Of a stretch of DNA of 64,000 nucleotides, positions 1 to 11,076 are shown in pieces. How positions within the stretch are numbered: position 1 is the first letter of the stretch; the number at the start of each line of letters is the position of its first letter. Under the pieces are notes generated by a model. It was not told the origin of the DNA. It did no database searches and was given only the letters and a program-made list of their open reading frames with translations. A program made the translations under genes and the position numbers. The stretch is from Parapristionchus giblindavisi (lineage: Eukaryota; Nematoda; Chromadorea; Rhabditida; Diplogasteridae), in assembly GCA_943737045.1 (NCBI GenBank), contig CALSFV010000334.1:124001-188000 (forward strand), in the 5' to 3' direction.

Positions 1-724
1 TTTATTTATTTATTTATTCCATCAAATATAAATGTTCATAATCGCATTAATAACACAGGGATCGTCATTGTTCTTCATGTTCATTCATTGTGTGCCCCAG
101 ATGTGAGCATCGTTTTTGTTTCACACATTTTGTTGTTAAAGTTCACACTTGCTGATAAGATAAAGTGTGTTCTCTATTCTGGTTTTCATAATCACGGCAA
201 AAATTTCCATCTTTGACAACAAAAAAATCAGCAAAAGAAAACTGCATCATGGGGGATCGAACCCGTGGCAGTCAAAAGTAAAGGCAGACACCTTATCCAC
301 TACACCACTCAGGTCGTTGTACGGATAGTTGATAGATGAGTTAACGAACCCATCGGGAATGTTTGTGTAGGGGGCCGCGAAAACTTCGAAATCGACTAGC
401 CGAATTTAGCCGAATTTCAGTATCGATTTTCTCGAAGCTCAGGTCGATTAGGCACTGACTAAAAACGGATTTTTGATCAGCATTTATAGCTGATTTTAGC
501 CAAGATAATCACATTTCACCTAATCAGGCCAAATTGAGACCATTCCCTTGTAATTTAGCTCTCTCGTAGACAAAGAACGCGAGAGAGCACCCGAGTAGAG
601 ACTTTAAAATTGATGCTATGCTCGTGGTGTGCCTTTAAGGAAAAAATGCATGATTTTAGAGAACTTTTCATTTATTGTTAGATTTTCGGCATAGGTACAC
701 ATAGTAATTGATATAATTGTTCAG
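1..724. other. Left edge: probable intron with tRNA-like and MITE remnants
   Basis: No coding exon was recognised. The stretch probably belongs to the intron or upstream part of the gene whose last exons begin at 725. It holds a tRNA-like sequence on the minus strand near 248-318 and a worn copy of the common palindromic MITE at about 545-639, recognisable from its central CTCTCTCG/CGAGAGAG hairpin and its GTGTGCCTTTAA end. Confidence 0.4.
248..318 (-). repeat. tRNA-like sequence (tRNA pseudogene or SINE head)
   Basis: The reverse complement has an A-box-like GTGGTGTAGTGGATAAGG and, about 35 bases later, a B-box-like GGGTTCGATCCC. I could not fold a convincing acceptor and anticodon stem, so I call it tRNA-derived rather than a working tRNA gene. 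Confidence 0.4.
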
Positions 725-1157
725 GCAAAGAAGAAGGAAGATGCAATTGGCAATTATGCCTACTTGGTCGTACCGATCAGTTTGATTGTCCTAATGCTCG
801 GGTCTGTGGCTTTTCTCGTGCTACGATTCGAACTGAAGACTAGGCGTGGTCGGTTATCAGTTTTACCTATTTCTATTATAGAATTACAAAAGTTTTGCAT
901 ACACCATGCAAATTCCGAACTTACAGTGGCGACACAGATAAATAAATAAATAAATTATTTAATTAATTAAAAACAATTTTTCAGCGCTCAACAAGCCGTA
1001 TGAGGAACGACGGAAGATGGTATATAACATGGTCGAATCGACGCGTAGTGTAAGTAGACCTTCACGTATTGATTTTGTCCACTTGCCTCGCAAGCCTCAA
1101 ACGTTATCCCAAGCGATTTTGGAAAACATTAAAAATAACCTAGCAATTGAAAAATAA
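725..1157 (+). CDS. C-terminal exons of a single-pass membrane protein
   Basis: Two exons, 725-848 and 985-1157, join in phase (phase 1, codon GCG) and end at TAA 1155-1157. The first encodes a lysine-rich stretch and then a hydrophobic span beginning YLVVPISLIVLMLGSVAFLV, long enough for one membrane helix. It is followed by a basic stop-transfer sequence and a tail of about 65 residues rich in Arg, Lys and Glu (KPYEERRKMVYNM). This looks like the C-terminus of a type I membrane protein. A GTAAGT at 1051 could be a donor, but the frame stays open through it to the stop, so I kept it as coding. The rest of the gene lies left of the window or in unrecognised upstream exons. I do not recognise the family. 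Confidence 0.55.
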
Positions 1158-2192
1158 AACTAAGTAATTAGAGAGATCTCGTGCAGCAAATCGACTCAAA
1201 AAGTGAGCTCAAAAGTGATAAAAATATCTCAGGCCTTATGCTCCGTGGATGACACTTATCTATCTGTGTGTGATTATTGAAATCGATTTCGTTACAGATG
1301 GTTTCGAGCGGGCGATCTGAGTCAGTCGAGGCAGAATTCTAAAAACAATCGAATAAATGGTTATGCCACAAACACGATTGATCGCTCTATCCACGATAAA
1401 GTAACTTCTGTAAAGTAGCAAAGAAATAAAATAGGAATCATCTCCTCGCCACAAACAATTTTTAACAGATTTTTAATGACGTCAATGATTATTTCTGGGT
1501 AATCGACATTATTTCGAAACTTTAACCATAATATTATGGCCATAATGAACTTAAAGCAATTTTCGGAACATTAAATATGTAGGTGTGATCAGTAGTACTC
1601 GAGCAGCAAAAGGAAACAAAGTTCACCACTGTCCATTGTCCAGAGACCAGAGACTGTTCGAGGGAATGAAAATGATTGTGATCCAGAGATCAAACAAACC
1701 CACTATGAAATAAAGACTAATTGTTGTGCACTATCACTATCACTATCCCAATCCCTCTCTCCCTCTACCTCTCCCTCTACCTCTCCCTCTACCTCTTCCT
1801 CTCCCTCGCCTCTACCTCTTCCTCTACCTCTTCCTCTCCCTCTCCCTCTCCCTCAACCTCTACCTCTTCCTCTACCTCTACCTCTTCCTCTACCTCTACA
1901 CTCATCCCTCTACCTTCCTCTACCTATCACAGGAACAGCTGTTAAGCGCTATCCATCCCCCATCCAATCAATGTGACGCGTGCTACGAGTTTGTACTTGA
2001 CACTGACGATGAGATAAACTTCATATCATTTCCCCCTTTGACTACCCTTTACTCATGTTTTCCCTTTCTCATCATAATTTTCACTCTTCCGAATGACCAC
2101 CAAGGTCCGAAAGGGGGTACTAGATCACGCGGTAAAATAGGTCCGAATAAGAGATTAGGCTCTCCGGACTGAATTGACCTTGAATTATCACC
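1158..2192. other. Intergenic, with a CCTCTA-type microsatellite
   Basis: No gene was recognised. Positions 1740-1925 form an imperfect pyrimidine microsatellite of CCTCTA/CCTCTC/TTCCTC units. It keeps several frames open and creates artificial Leu/Pro- and Ser-rich ORFs. Confidence 0.6.
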
Positions 2193-3779
2193 TACAGTTC
2201 GCGACATAATGATAGGACACCCCTAAAATTTTGAGATTTCGCCCGAATAGTGAATGGAAATCAAAAGAGGTATACTACCATTTGTATCCCTGTCTTGCAT
2301 AACTAAAGTAACCAACGTATGAGGAAATTCAATTTCGCAGTCAACGAGAAAATAATGATTTTTCGAAATTTGACCGTGACATAATGATAGGACACCCTGA
2401 TTTCTTTCACGAGTTACTATTTTTTTCAAATTTCTGCATAACATCAACGGGTCAACAACAGGTTAGTAATCAATCATATGTCCCTTCCTCGACAATGGAC
2501 CGAAAATCCTCCTATAGAGGACAAAAATCACTTGAGGCTCGATGTCGCCCCCACTCCTTTTTTATGACAGCCTTCAACTCGGCAACGGATGCATACTGTT
2601 TGGTGTTCTTGTGCACACGACTAACCAGGTCACCCCATATGTTCTTCATGTGGTTTGCATCTGTGTTGCCCGTGGGGCATGGAAAAACTGTGATGTTCTT
2701 GACTGCGAACAATGATTTTGAGGGGTTAAGGTAAGGATGGAGGTGCTCTCTTTCTGGGGGATGTGGTGGCGGGCACGGCTCTTCACCATGAACGGAATGA
2801 AGGTAGTCTGGTGCATCATCTGATACTCCGCATAGTCCATCCTGCTGGAGCGGAAGGAGATGAGCGGCTTGTCGAATTTTACGAACGCGATCCATGATGA
2901 TACATGATAATTTTTTTCAAAAATTTTAAAAATATCGGTTTCTGATTGCATTCACCGATGAGAAGAAGTACAACCCCAATAGTCCGGACGGCTATAACTG
3001 CTTCTGACGTGAGTTCCTCAAGGAACCGCGTAATGTCAGCTGGAGGAAGTTCAGTCATGTTCAGGGCCGCGTACTTAAAATTCGATAAACCGCCCATCTC
3101 CTTCCGCTCCAGCAGGATGGACTATGCTTAGCATCAGGTGATGCACCAGACTACCCTCGTTCCGTTCATGGTGAAGAGCCGTGCCCGCCACCACATCTCC
3201 CAGAATGAGAGCACCTCCATCCTTACCATAACCCCTCAAAACCATTGTTCGCAGTCAAGAACATCACAGTTTTTCCATGCCCCACGGGCAACACAGATGC
3301 ACACCACATGAAGAACATATGGGGTGACCTGGTTAGTCGTGTGCACAAGAACACCAAACAGTATGCATCCGTTGCCGAGTTGAAGGCTGTCATAAAAAAG
3401 GAGTGGGGGCGACATCGAGCCTCAAGTGATTTTTGTCCTCTATGGGAGGATGCCAAATCGCATCTTTGGTCCATTCTCGAGGAAGGACCATAAGATTGAT
3501 TACTAACCTGTTGTTGACCCGTTGATGTTATGCAGAAGTTTGAAAAAAATAGTAACTCATGAAAAAAATCAGGGTGTCCTATCATTAATTATGTCACGTT
3601 CAAATTTCGAAAAATCATTATTTTCTCGTTGACTGCGAAATTGAATTTCCTCATACGTTGGCTACTTTAGTTATGCAAAACAGTGATACAAATGGAATAT
3701 ACCTCTTTTGATTTCCATTCACTATTCGGGCGAAATCTCAAAATTTTAGAGGTGTCCTATCATTATGTCGCGCACTGTA
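2193..3779. mobile_element. Tc1/mariner-like fold-back element with transposase remnants
   Basis: The ends are TA at 2193-2194 followed by CAGTTCGCGACATAATGATA, and the reverse complement of CAGTGCGCGACATAATGATA followed by TA at 3778-3779. This is the TA-flanked CAGT terminus typical of Tc1/mariner elements. The two halves are long inverted repeats meeting near 2980. Each arm carries a transposase C-terminal fragment; on the plus strand at 3245-3493 one reads HHMKNIWGDLVSRVHKNTKQ, resembling the ENLWG..K..V segment near the end of Tc1-type transposases. The left arm (minus strand, about 2512-2710) has the mirror copy. No full DDE domain is present, so the element is non-autonomous. Confidence 0.8.
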
Positions 3780-4219
3780 GCAGTTATCTCCCGCAGGACT
3801 TTGTGTGCCTTGAATAACGGGTTATACTTTTTTTCCTTATGACTTCCACTTTCCTAATTGCACCGGCGGAGTAGCTGTTCCCTGTAAGAATCAGAACATG
3901 ATCTGTGCCCACTAGCATAGATCACTCTCTATTTATCATGGGAGGGGTCACGAGTGGACTCTAGAGAATGTCGAGGGCGCGTGGAATAGAACACATTAGT
4001 CATTATTGTTGTTGCTATTTGATTGTGAATCATTCTCCTTTTTCTTTGCTTTCCTTACTTTTTTATAACGTAAACTTTAATCGGAACTCCGCACTTTATC
4101 TATTCTAACCTTTCTCGTCACTCGCTCTTTCGTTTCTTTGCAACTGCGAGAGAGTGTGACGAAAATATGGACATTTTTTAATTCGGAAAATTTCTGATTT
4201 TTTTCCCTTTTAGATAGAT
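3780..4219. other. Intergenic / 5' flank of the sphingomyelinase gene
   Basis: No coding feature. It ends in a pyrimidine tract with acceptor TTTTAG at 4208-4213, six bases before the ATG at 4220. In nematodes that position suggests a spliced-leader trans-splice site. Confidence 0.45.
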
Positions 4220-7200
4220 ATGCGGTTACTACTGGTATTCGTTTTGATATCGATCGTGACGAGCCACAACTACAGAAAGAACAACAAGAAATGTGAGTAT
4301 TTTTTAGATTACTTTTGGGGTTTGTCTCTAGGACTGTATACTGATCACAATATATTTTTCAAAGTATACTGTGTTCAAAATCATGATATTTCTCATTCCG
4401 TGTGATGCTCTTGATTACCAAAATATGTTTTATATGACATATTCGATAATGATATTTTCAGTGAAACAATTTCCACTAGATTGTGATCTATGTCTCCCAG
4501 GAGCAGCTGCTATTGGGTCAGTGCATTATCATTATCATTACAATGATCTGTTCAAAACTGTCGTAAAGTTTCCGCTTTGGCCTCACTCTGGGGCTTTCTT
4601 TGTATCCGAAAGAACATTGCCCATACGGAAAATAAAATTAACTTGGGGTGCCTTTAACCTAAAAAAACATTAATTTCTATCTCGCTAATAAATTACACAC
4701 ATTGTGTGATAAGTAATCATAAATATCTCTCGATCAATTAGTCCTTTTTGTAAATAAAAAAATTAATTTTCAGTATTCTTCCCATTGAAAGTGTCATCAT
4801 CCCCGTTGTGAAGCAGTCCTGCAAATGGTTTGTGCAGCCCTACGAAGTGTGTGAAGGAATCATCGATCAATTCAGAGTAAGCGTTTTTTGTAAACATTTT
4901 TTAAACATTCTATCCTAATTTGAATCTATCTTTTCCGGCAATATTGTATCGCTTTCTTTGTTTATGAGGGACCCTTACCAGAGCGAAAAGTGAAATCAGC
5001 TCGGAGTATGCTCGATCGATTCTAATGCTCGATTTTTCGACCGTGTTAAAGGTGTTTTGCCTTAACAAAATGACAGTGACAGAGAACTGATAAATATCGT
5101 GTTCGATTAGGAAAGAGTTCAGACTGAGATCATTTCATCTTCATTTTCTTTTTCGTTTTTTAATACATCTTTTTTCAGGAGAACTTCGTGTACGTCTTCA
5201 GTAGACTGGCCGGTCATCCATCTCGTATCTGCGCTGCGCTGATGCCCCACTGTGGAGATCCTACGGATGAGTTGGGAGAGGGATGGAAGGTAGGGTGTGT
5301 CAAAACATTAATTTAATTAACTATTCATATCAGTACACAGTGCATAAGAGAGTCAAGTTTAAACCGTTCGTCTAATCCTTTCGTCGCTGAAAGACAACAA
5401 TTATTGACATAATATAATGCACCTCGTTCAACGTCGGGTTTTCATCTGAAACAATGCTCTAGATGAAACCTTTAATTATTTTCCAAAAATACGGAATATA
5501 TTGTCAAAATGTTTAAAGCGCTACCTGAGCTAATTCCATTCTCCACTCCGGCAACGCTCTCTCGTAGACAAAGAAAGCGAGAGAGCATTGCCAGAGCAGA
5601 TTTTCAAACTTTCTAACGTTTGCCTTTAAAGATGGAGGCCCTCGAATGTCTATGCAAATGTATAACGTATCGGCTATACAAGGGAAAAATGATATGCAAG
5701 AAATTAGCACTTCCATGCAAGAGTCCCTTGGAGTAGTGGTAAATGGGCTGCCTAGTTAGCGTAACGTCGCGGGTTCGAAACCTATTGTCGAACTTTTTTT
5801 TATTTTCAAAATTTCACGCCTTTGTCTGTACATCAAGCATGATTCATTCATGATTCTAGCGATCAATATGTTAAATTAGCATAAACTAATTTATGTAAGG
5901 TGTGCAGAATAACTTTTTCTATCTTTCTGTCTCCACAGTTTGTTCACGAAAATATTGCTCGGACACCACCTTTAAGCGACTGATCAGCAATCATAATAAT
6001 TCCTAATTCCAGATCGACCTACCACCGCTTCCCGCCAATCCTCTTCCCTCTTCCGTACCTCCTCCTCGTGCCTCTCGGTTGACAAAGAAACAAGACAAGC
6101 CCGACGTCCTCCGTGTGCTCCAAATCGGTGACACTCACGTGGACTTCTCGTATCAAGAAGGCAGTGAAGCCGATTGTGCCAATCCCGCGTGCTGTAGGAA
6201 CATGACTTATGATAAGGATGGAAGGGGTTTGTTTACATTGGTTATAGAGTGAAAAATGCATTTACAGTGACAGTGACAGTGACAAAAACATTTACTATTG
6301 CGTAATAGCGAATCATTTATGGTAATGACAGTGATAGAAACAGTGACAAACATGGCTGTAACAGAGATAGCGAAACAATTCACAAAAAGACCTTATTCCA
6401 CAGAAAAATATTTTTCAACGACATAATAGAAAAATAAATTTCAAAGTTATAATAAATTGTGTTTTCAGTGGCGAACTCGGTCTCGGCCGGATATTGGGGA
6501 ACGGTGGGCAAGTGTGATATTCCCTTCCGAACATTGGAGCATATGTTGAAGCATATCAGTGAGAAGGAGGACGTAAGTTTTTTTTTGTTTCAAGCCAGTT
6601 ACATTTTAACATTCGAAACACTTTATCAAGACTGGTCCAAATTTCTTCACAATACATCCTTCCATCTCAGTTCTCTTTATCGTTTTGACCCGTTTAGCTA
6701 CCATTCGGGACTTTGTTTCAAGGCTTTTTTTATTTCAATGTCACAGACAAGAATATATTTTATTGGATTCGTGATTTGACAAGCTGATAGTCAAAATTGT
6801 GGATAGACAAAGGAAAAAATGCACAACTTTAATGTAATTTTTTTCAGATTAGTTACATAATGATATCTGGTGATCTGATCAACCATGTGGTCTGGCACTA
6901 TTCATGGGACGATCATGTTGAGGTGAGACTAGCTTTTTAAAATATTTATTTCATTATTCTATTTTATTGTAAAGTTACATACCGTTTTAGTGGTTGTTTA
7001 TGAACGGAAAGAGCGCATGGGGACAGAGATATTGAGAGAGATTTCTTGGGATACAGCAAAGATCTCATAGCACGTGATTAGGATAATGGGCCATTCGTAG
7101 CTCTCTTTGTGGAATGTCAAACTACACAATAGCGTATTATGTTCACTGTGCTCACATGTTTACTTTTTTCAAGTTTGTTAATCATTTTGAATGGCTCAAC

Positions 7201-9800
7201 CGACAGCTCAAGAAAACTTTACATATATTTGTTTCAGAAATATATTATCTCATCCTTTGCTTGTAGGTAATTCGCAATATGTCATCTCTCTTCAAGAAGT
7301 ACTTCCCAATCACGCCGACCTACTGGGCCCTTGGAAATCATGAAGGAGTCCCGGTTGATAGGTACCTTTCATTATCCTCTCAAATATGCAATTGAATTTT
7401 CGAAATATTTAAATATATTATAATATCAGGGAATGTATTAATTTTCGGGACTATGTATTTTAAAATTTAATTTTGTAAAACTGCTCATTACAGTTTCCCA
7501 ACTCATCAAGTCGACCAGAAGTTCTGGCCTACTAAATTGTATGATGAACTAACGAAAATGAACAAGCCTTGGGTGAAGGAGGATTCAGAAGAGAGCAGTC
7601 GATAGTGGGTTTTTACACTTTTCTTTATCACACTCTTTTCTTCCTGCTCATGACCTTTCATGATTTCATGATGATTAGTGTAATTATTATTAAAATGTAA
7701 AGATGTAAAGATGCATCTAACGGCGTTGAACAAATTTTCCGTTACTTTAGCCGTGGTTCATGGTCCGCAGTCGTCACCAAGGGAATTCGTCTGATCTCAA
7801 TCAACACTGGATACTGTGTGGATACTAACATGTCAGTAAATATTATTTATTAATGCCAAAATATTACTTAAAATAATAATAATAATATTTAAGCTTTCTC
7901 TATCTGAATCAGAGTGATCCCGATGGAACGATGTCTTGGTTTGTGGAGGAACTGAGAAAGGTATCGTCATTACATCATTTTACATTAATTTTTTAAAAGA
8001 AATTTTTCAAGTACACACTATCTAAACTTCTTTTAAATAGTATGCCAAGCACTAATTGTTGATCTTAGAATATTGATCTTTGATCTTTGATCTTACCAAT
8101 GATCTTGCAGGCTGAGGAAAGAGGCGAATTTGTGCATGTGCTCGCGCATATTCCTTCCAGTGCCAATGAGTGTCTCGAGGGTTGGTCAAGGAACTACTAC
8201 AGAGTCATACAAAGGTAAAGTTATGTCTTTCTTTATTCTTATTCGTTATTCCATCATATTATACAACAAGAAATGGAATGGCATAAGGGAATCGATGGTT
8301 TTGAGTACAATTGCAGTTTGGGGGGTAATGCGAATCGTGGAAAAGGGGCACATAATATCAAATTACATTTAAACTTTATACTCAAAATACAATATTACTG
8401 TGTCTATGATATACTGAGATTACCGTAATCTCTTGGTGATTGATTTGTTTGTTATTCAGATTTTCCGAGACTATCACTGCCCAGTTCTTCGGTCACATGC
8501 ACTATGACTACTTCACTGTCTTCTATGAGGATATGAATGACATCAATTCGAAGCCGGTGAGCTCTTCTTAGTTTGATCATATTTATTTTTAGTTTATTCA
8601 AGATTCGGTCGAACCGAATGACATACATATGTGACTATAGCATGTGAAAAAAGATTTTGAAATATAGTTTTGTGTCAGTTTTTTATCTGCTATAGCAAAT
8701 TCTATAGAATACTGGCTAGAATAGATAGAATATACAATAATTCCTCTGATAATGACAATAGAAGACTTTAACAAAAACCATGTACATCAGACAGCGACGA
8801 TTCTTGAATAATGTGTCTAAATGAAATGGAAAATGACAATAATTAATTTAGATCAATGTGGCATTCGTCTCACCGTCTGCCACGACATTTGGACATCTCA
8901 ATCCTGCCTATCGTATTTATACCGTCGATCCTCTCAACACCTTCGTAAGGCGGTGTTACGTTTTCAAAAAGTGCGCACGTCCACGTGCGTTTTACTAACT
9001 GAAAAACGCACATGGACGTGTGCACGTTTTGAAAATGTAACACCGCATAAGTATAATATTTTTTATACCAATGGAAATGTTTTGCAACAATCCAAACAAG
9101 AAAATATGTAAACGATCGACATTTTGGATGTGTTTACCATTTCAAAGTTTATTTGATGATTAATATTTGCAGAGAATAATCGATCACGAAACGTATTTTG
9201 CTAATTTAACAACAACAAGTGAGAATATTGAACCGGAATGGAAGCTGTTGTACTCGGCAAAGGTGAATTCTCGCTATCAAACTTTAATTTGTAGTAAAAT
9301 TTAAGAATTCGCAAAAAATCACATCACTGATTCGTGGAAAGGAAATTGGCTATTTTAAAACAGTGATTTTCATTATAACTGATATTATTGCTCATAAATG
9401 GACATTTTACAATATACATATATAAGTTTACATGCACATTAGATTAAAAAATGTAAGATGTGAACTTTAATATGTTAATAATTCGTGTATAGATTATTAA
9501 ATACATAATTTCAGAAAGAATTCGGTATGAAGGATCTTACCCCGAGCAGCTGGCACGATCTCGCTCATTCCATATCCACAAACGCCACTCTCGAAGAGCG
9601 TTTCGTTCAGTAAGTCACCAATATGACCTACCGTACCTATTTTTACTGACCTACCGTACTCCAGACTGTCTTACCGTACTTCATCGCCTGTTTGTGATTC
9701 GTCGTGTCGCCGGGAGCTACTGTGTATGCTAAGATCTGGTCATCACAATGATGGATTATACTGTCCGACCAACAGATTGAAAACGAACCGGGTTAACTAG
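4220..9800 (+). CDS. asm: Acid sphingomyelinase (sphingomyelin phosphodiesterase)
   Basis: Secreted or lysosomal enzyme that hydrolyses sphingomyelin to ceramide and phosphocholine. Exons: 4220-4292, 4462-4516, 4774-4876, 5179-5289, 6013-6226, 6469-6572, 6848-6922, 7267-7361, 7494-7604, 7751-7831, 7894-7960, 8111-8214, 8460-8556, 8852-8944, 9173-9262, 9515-9609, 9665-9800. All junctions keep frame, giving 567 residues. Domain order: signal peptide (1-15); saposin-B-type domain (about 28-115, Cys32, 35, 58, 68, 95, 102); proline-rich linker; metallophosphoesterase domain with IGDTH (Asp154, His156), SGD (Asp229), GNHE (Asn269, His270), LAH (His376) and GHMH (His410, His412); C-terminal Cys cluster CDSSCRRELLC. 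The metal-ligand motifs are intact. C. elegans has several asm paralogues; I cannot say which one is orthologous. MITEs lie in introns 2 and 4 and beside the donor at 8945. Confidence 0.93.
4546..4662. mobile_element. Worn copy of MITE family 1 in asm intron 2
   Basis: The right half keeps the family signature GGGGTGCCTTTAA, and the middle keeps the Ser/Lys-coding hairpin remnant. The left end is eroded. It lies wholly in the intron 4517-4773. Confidence 0.55.
5513..5629. mobile_element. MITE family 1 (TTAA-flanked palindrome)
   Basis: About 117 bp in asm intron 4, from TTAA 5513-5516 to TTAA 5626-5629. The arms are complementary around a central CTCTCTCG...CGAGAGAG hairpin. The family consensus reads TTAA-AGGCACACCCCGAGCTAATT at one end and its complement at the other. 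The right TTAA is also the left TTAA of the next element. Confidence 0.75.
5626..5975 (+). mobile_element. TTAA-flanked TIR element carrying a tRNA-like sequence, copy 1
   Basis: Bounded by TTAA 5626-5629 and TTAA 5972-5975. Terminal repeats read AGATGGAGGCCCTCGAAT and the complement of AGGTGGTGTCCGAGCAATAT. Between them, at about 5730-5795, is a tRNA-like unit: GGAGTAGTGGTAAATGGG (A-box-like), then CGGGTTCGAAACC (B-box-like), then a run of T. Related copies lie at 42247-42594 and 46654-46999. Confidence 0.65.
8945..9050. mobile_element. Small palindromic MITE abutting an asm splice donor
   Basis: Near-perfect inverted repeat: GGCGGTGTTACGTTTTCAAA on the left and the complement, ending in TAACACCGCAT, on the right. 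Its left end begins within the GTAAGG donor of exon 14. Related termini occur at about 23239-23560. Confidence 0.6.
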
Positions 9801-11076
9801 GCATTAATGCTCCTTTTCTTCTACTGAATCCATGTTCTTGAGATTTAACAAAACATTTGTCTGACAAACTATTTGTTAATCTTTAAGTCATGGGCTCTTA
9901 TGTAAATAAAGTTCTAATTGTATTTCGTTGCATATCCATGATCCGAAGTAAAGCTTTTCGGCAATTTCTGTTATGTTTCACGCGATGATGAACAGAGAAC
10001 AAACTTGTTTTATATAGTAGTGTATCGCCTTCTGCTAAACAATAAACCCAAAATATAACGATAGAACTTGGAAATTTGTTACATAAATACATAGTTTACT
10101 CCACGATTGATGGTTGCGATATTTTGCAAGAGAAAACACAATTCCGGAAGGCAACTGGTTTTATCTGACAATTTCTCTCTTTCCAAACCCATGCTATAAA
10201 TTTTCAAATTGAACATTTTAGTGCGAAGAACATGTTCTCAAGTTTTTTTAGGGCGAATACCTAGTATGTAAGAACAAAATATGTCGACACAAACTGTTGA
10301 ATGAGGAGCAAGAACAAAAGTATTGTTCGAAGTTCCGCTAAAATCGCAAAAAAACATGTTAGTCGATGTGGTGAACCTTGGGGAAGATTTTCTTATTCAT
10401 GAAGTAGAAAATTAATGCACACATTATCATCACAAATTTTACCCTTCGGTCTGTGCATACTCTCTCATGGTCAAAGACAAAGAAAGTGATATAGATATGG
10501 GGGTGTGGACAAAGCGGAACTCGGTGCAGCTTATGGCTATCTCAATGGAGGATTGCCATCGAAGAATTCGGGAAAAAACCCGCATATTCAGTAAGATTAA
10601 GAAAATTGTACAACATTAACTTGGTTTCAAGACGAAGCTGCATTAATTAAGCACAGCTTTGTCGTAATCAATTAATTGGTGTTGTATAAATTTATATAGA
10701 GTACAATAAATAAATAAGTAAATAGTATGTAATGACTGCCAAAAAAGAGTTGATAAAGTAATGAAAACAACAATTCACGACTAAAACTCAGTGCATAGCA
10801 ATGCTGAATTATCTATCAGTAAACCTGTTCATATCAACGACGCCGTCGACTCCTAGAACGATTCCTACGAGGTTGATCTCCATTTGAATTGTCATCTTCA
10901 GCATACTTAAAAACATTTTTTTTGTATTTTTTTTATGTTCAAAAGTAAAAGAAAAGAAAAAAAAGTTGCCTTCATTGTCCGCACCCTTTGTCCACTTTTT
11001 CCTTTCTTTTCGTCACATCATAATCGTAATTTTAGAATATATTGTGATTATAATCATTACAAAAACACAGCACAGA
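9801..11076. other. 3' flank of asm and intergenic
   Basis: AATAAA occurs at about 9904, a plausible polyadenylation signal for asm. Positions 9580-10090 have an inverted copy at 16830-17290. No further coding feature was recognised. Confidence 0.5.

Noticed and set aside
1721..2172. Leu/Pro- and Ser-rich ORFs
   Set aside because: They are translations of a pyrimidine microsatellite, with no supporting splice sites or homology.
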